Translations under genes and position numbers: made by a program
Notes under the pieces: model-generated
The model's input: the letters and a program-made list of their open reading frames with translations, nothing else
Databases searched by the model: none
Told to the model about the DNA's origin: nothing
In this document: one piece after another, positions 60,288 to 64,000 of the stretch
Position numbering within the stretch: the first letter of the stretch is position 1
How the letters are laid out: the number at the start of each line of letters is the position of its first letter
From: Onchidella celtica
Taxonomy: Eukaryota > Mollusca > Gastropoda > Systellommatophora > Onchidiidae
Direction: 5' to 3'
Length of the DNA stretch: 64,000 nucleotides
Assembly (NCBI GenBank): GCA_963931925.1
Contig: OZ007569.1
Span: forward strand, 65,797,980-65,861,979

Positions 60288-61917
60288 AATGATGCTAAAG
60301 CTTGAAATCAGTTCCGTCCGCCACAAAAATGTCGTAGGTCACTGAAGGACTTTTTGTAGCTTTGCTATCACGAAGGCAAGTACGGTCACTTACTGCCAGT
60401 CGGCACAACAGCAGTATCACACAGTGACCGTGTTGCCGGTTGGTATCGAGTATGTTTACACCAATACTTACTTGTTGGCTCACCTTAGATTACTTCAGCA
60501 GTTTGATTGGGAGACATTGTTCTATAATTATGACAATCACATGAATGTATTCCAGCCCTCATTGTTGGGCAAAAGTTTAGACGATGCTGAACACATTGCT
60601 AAAACGAAATATGTGACAGTAAATTCAACAATAACAATTTTTCATTTCTGCTAAGCATTTAAGATTAAATCATGAATGTGTTTTTTTCTGCCATTAACAT
60701 GATCGTTAGAAGTGGGCTCAACTTACAGAATTTTCAGATTATCAGTACACTGGTCTTGACAGCGCAACATTAGTGGTAGAAGAATCAACTGCGGTACTAG
60801 TGATCAAAACAGGTTCAGTAACAATTGTTGTGGTGTAGCAGAAGTAGAGCTTATTGTTGGTATTATACCTAAATGACATGCATTCATGTTCCTTTTTTTT
60901 TCATTCTTCCTTTTAAATTGGCGTCATGGTGGAGGATAAATTATATTTCACATATCCTGACTCGTTGCCTTTGTAAAATGCATAACATCATGTCATGTGG
61001 ACGACAAAAGAGACGAAATATTCAAAATCTTGCAGAATGTCCCTCTCTCTGGAAAACAAGAGAGAAGGACTAATTCTGAGTGAATTTGAAAGTATTTTGG
61101 TCAAAAACTTTGCTCTTAACCGGATTTCTTACTTGGTGCGCTTAAAAGTGATAGCAGAGGAACAGCCTTAGAGGGTTCCCCGCTGCATGAGAAGCTGATC
61201 TGGGCTTATTACTAGTTCTGTACATTGTCAGCTTTGTCTCTTCTAACCTGTGAGAGTGTGAATGAGTGCTCGGACTCGCAGTCGTATTCGGTCGAAACAA
61301 ATTTTCTTCTTGTTTTGCCAACTCAAAAAATCCAAATTCAGATTCACTGCAAACCAAAATCATGTTAAAATGTGGGACTTAGAATTATCAGAAGCAATGC
61401 TAACAATAATATGAATACAAAAATTAAACACGCTGGTGACTGCAATGGAAGAACAAGATACTGAGAAAAATTTATTGAATTTGTTGTTTTTTTTGAAAAT
61501 TTATAGAGCTAACTGACCCAAAAGTGTGGATCACGTTCAACTGAATCTTATGCATGTCAAATGGTTTGCATATTATTTGCAAAATTCTGTATGATGTCGG
61601 GGCTATATTCTAAGCACTAGAAGCAATACTTTTACACATTCCTGTTCAAATTTATGCTTGTGTAAATTTTATTTTCTTCTGTTTGTTCTTGTTAATTTTG
61701 ACTTCACGAGCTTGATGGCATGTAAAATCTGGCAAACTTGGATCAAAATGGCGACGGAAATTCAGTCATCGGGATAAGGAAAATCCAATGTCTAAATAAA
61801 TTGATTTGACTGGGTAAGTGTAATCACTAACGTATATTATTCATGAGTGAGTGAAAAAGAACTGTTTAATTTTAAGTATGATTATTGATGCGCGAGGGAC
61901 ATTCTCTCTAGTAGAAT

Positions 61918-61947
61918 CTAGATTCTAGATCTAGATCTAGAATCTAG
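61918..61947. repeat. Perfect 30 bp palindrome
   Basis: Built of CTAGAT/ATCTAG words around TAGATCTAGATCTA; the 30 bases equal their own reverse complement. Confidence 0.9.
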
Positions 61948-62393
61948 ACACTCTAGCAGAAGGCTGTGATTTCCGTATGCGAAAAGAAATCCACGATCTA
62001 AGGAACAATGGTCTAGATTTAGAGCAGGATAGAATCTACATTCCCGAGGTGACAGTGTGAATTACATGGAAATTTCTTTGCAATAACTCTGTCGTTAGCT
62101 TATTAGATCTAATTTAGGTAGTCCAAACTCCAAACTGATTTTAGTAATTTTATCATAATATTAAAGACGTCAACTCACCAGTTATTGGCTGATCTGATGG
62201 AGCTTGCTTATCCAAGAATTTTGATACCAAATTTATTATTCAGGCCTGAAGGCTTTGATATTTGTGGCATTTTCAAAAGTGAAAAATCACCTCAAACCTG
62301 CTGAGTGAAAGTAAAAGTGCTACCTTTTGCGTGATGTTCCAGCTTTGACTGCCCATGAAATGATAGTTTATTGAGTCTCGCTCCGTCTCGGCA

Positions 62394-62930
62394 TTGAAAA
62401 TTCGGCGCTTTTTCGGTAGTTCCCATCCCAACTTACCTCTAGAGGTTATATTAGTCGATTGTCGGATTGACATGTAACGACATGAGGGTCTAGTCAGTTT
62501 GTGTCATCGGGGCCTTAGGCCGATGTTCATGTGGGCAGTAGTCAGATTGAGGGAGGAGTTCCGTATGCGTTACATGTAATTTTTACCGTTATTAAGTAAA
62601 GCTCACTGTTACACATTGTTCCAGACCTTATGACCAATTATCACTTCATATATTCACAATAACATTTCTAACATACTTGCTCAGAAAAATAGTATAATCC
62701 AAGAAAAAAGTCTGAAGTGAGACAAAATCTGAAAACAGCTGCCATTTTGAAACTTGCTGGGGAGAGGTCACAGTATCAGAATTTACCAAAAGCGCGACTG
62801 GCGAAGGTTTACTGAAACAAAACTTGGTATAGTGTTCACGAATTTGAACTCACATCACATGGAATGGTCAGATTGACCTGGGGGCGTGAGGGTGGGAACA
62901 ACCGAAAAAGCGCCGAAAATTCTCAGTTTC
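62394..62930. repeat. Short inverted repeat pair
   Basis: ATTCGGCGCTTTTTCGGTAG at about 62399 recurs in reverse complement near 62903-62925 (AACCGAAAAAGCGCCGAAAA). Arms are about 30 bases and the interval about 480. It may be the ends of a small element, but no target repeat was found. Confidence 0.5.
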
Positions 62931-63114
62931 CAAGTCAAAGGGGTGTACATTACACTCAGTTTTGCTCGAAGGGGCACAGATGTAATAACACAAGCATCTC
63001 ATTTTACTTTTTTTAGTCATCAAACTTCATCCAACGCCTATTTCTTGTGAACTCTTACATTTAACAAAGGAGCCAAAATAATAAATTTTTTTTTTTTTAA
63101 ATTGAAAAGGAGGT

Positions 63115-63304
63115 CAGTCATGCACCATGGGTGAAAGTGCCAGAAAAATTGGGGCCATTGGGCCTCATGCCGGAAATCGTCTGGGAAAGCTTCTTGTTAT
63201 GTGTTTTACACTTCTTGTGTTTGTGGCATTGATCCGCGGGATTTTGTGTGGCAGAAAAAATGCAGGAAATTTTGAGTTGGCTAACTTTCACCCATGCAGT
63301 CATG
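63115..63304. mobile_element. Small hAT-like MITE, 174 bp
   Basis: The 8 bp word CAGTCATG flanks it (63115-63122, 63297-63304). Inside, the ends carry ATGGGTGAAAGT in inverted order. The 8 bp duplication and ends starting CA suggest hAT. Confidence 0.6.
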
Positions 63305-63756
63305 TTCGGCCATTGTCTTACCACTGAGCATCAGATAAAGGTGACAAAATCAAGCATTGGGTGAGTCTATAAAAACAGTTGGCGCTTTGCGCTGAAACAT
63401 GCCCCATGTCTGACTTTGGCATACCTTATATTACAAAGGCTGAGGTTCATTTGCATATAATTGTGATCCTGATCTATTAAAGTTTCCACCAGTGTCTCAG
63501 TCAAACTTTTTAACCAATGGTTTTTAAAGAAATTTCAACTAATTCAATTCAAAACACCATGCAAAAATTTACTGAATTAAACTTCATTTGTCTGCCTTAC
63601 TGCGTTAATTATTTTGTAACACGTACGCTACATCGGCACGATGCTCTGCGATCCTTTGTTATGAGGGGGTCAAATACTGAAATAGGTACGTATGGCTCAG
63701 GGTGAAAACAGCACGACTGTCTTGTTTAAGCAATAAGAACACACAGCTACTCAACA

Positions 63757-64000
63757 TTAACTCACTGACGCCCGTTCCCGCACAAGTTGCGGGATACCTG
63801 AATAAAATTTCTAACCCTTGCACTGTTCCCGCAACGCTTACGGGATTGGTTCTCTGCGGCAGTTTAACATCTTGACTTGTTTCGTTGAAAGTTTCACCGG
63901 GTTCGGCTGGCAACTTTTTTTTTTTACGATTTTTAAAAAACTATCACTCTATGTCGGGTCGAAATAAGAACTTCCGTCAGTTGCGCGATCTGTCACAGCT
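63757..64000. mobile_element. Start of a TTAA-type element running off the window
   Basis: TTAA, then CTCACTGACGCCCGTTCCCG. The beginning resembles the element at 19794. Inner words CCCGCAACGCTTACGGG suggest subterminal repeats. The right end is not in the window. Confidence 0.5.

Larger units (their letters stand above)
60288..64000. other. Flank upstream of the COX8-like gene
   Basis: The first few hundred bases should hold the COX8-like promoter and 5' UTR; no clear motif seen. Further on are a perfect palindrome (61918), a short inverted repeat pair (62394/62896), a small MITE (63123) and the start of a TTAA element (63761). No gene is supported. Confidence 0.5.

Noticed and set aside
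61142-61363. 73-codon minus frame with a polar, Ser/His-rich sequence
   Set aside because: No homology seen, no partner exons, and it lies in repeat-bearing flank.
62437-62473. Possible minus-strand first exon: ATG, 12 codons, then donor GTAAGT
   Set aside because: The donor is good, but no following exon with a matching phase and recognisable protein was found downstream; a frame through about 61238-61350 is open but not protein-like in the required phase.
1-64000. tRNA, rRNA or riboswitch genes
   Set aside because: I looked for cloverleaf-like and conserved rRNA words and saw none; a covariance-model scan would be needed to exclude them.

Overview
This window looks like nuclear DNA from a marine invertebrate animal. 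The signs are an AT-rich sequence, GT..AG introns much longer than their exons, a nuclear gene for a small mitochondrial protein, and a load of DNA-transposon remnants and LINEs in introns and flanks. The word TACATGTA is frequent by eye. A lophotrochozoan or an ambulacrarian would fit; the sequence does not let me name a species.

Two host genes can be supported. (1) A large + strand gene fills 1584-44381. I assembled 28 exons by hand. They join in one open frame of 854 residues (2565 nt including the stop), and the 5' exons lie before the window. The protein is the C-terminal half of an SMP lipid-transfer domain, then four C2 domains. C2B and C2C keep the aspartates expected for calcium binding; C2A and C2D do not. 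A Ser-rich linker separates C2C from C2D, and the protein ends in a strongly basic tail. It belongs with the extended-synaptotagmin/tricalbin/TMEM24 proteins that act at membrane contact sites, but I do not recognise this domain order as a named family. (2) A two-exon minus-strand gene (60287 down to 56377) encodes a 74-residue precursor resembling cytochrome c oxidase subunit 8. The two genes converge tail to tail, about 12 kb apart.

Layout: 1-1583 upstream intron; 1584-5915 SMP exons; 6738-11657 C2A exons, with a deleted piggyBac element in one intron and a folded-back TA element in another; 12103-15647 C2B exons; 15648-23642 two long introns with a LINE tail, a possible solo LTR and a TTAA element; 23643-28234 C2C exons; 28923-35991 linker exons, two of them 18 nt microexons; 41217-44381 C2D and tail; 44382-48967 3' flank with two TA elements; 48968-52220 a complete, intact RTE-type LINE on the minus strand with an 11 bp target duplication; 52221-56376 quiet flank; 56377-60287 the COX8-like gene, its intron filled with nested transposons; 60288-64000 upstream flank with small repeats.

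The mobile DNA forms layers: a truncated LINE inside a TA element (30090-32070), one TA element inside another (33359-34954), and a piggyBac-type element inside a TA element (56994-58600). These give relative insertion ages. No prokaryote-style system (operon, CRISPR array, toxin pair) is present. The most unusual host feature is the SMP plus four-C2 protein with frame-preserving 18 nt microexons in its linker.
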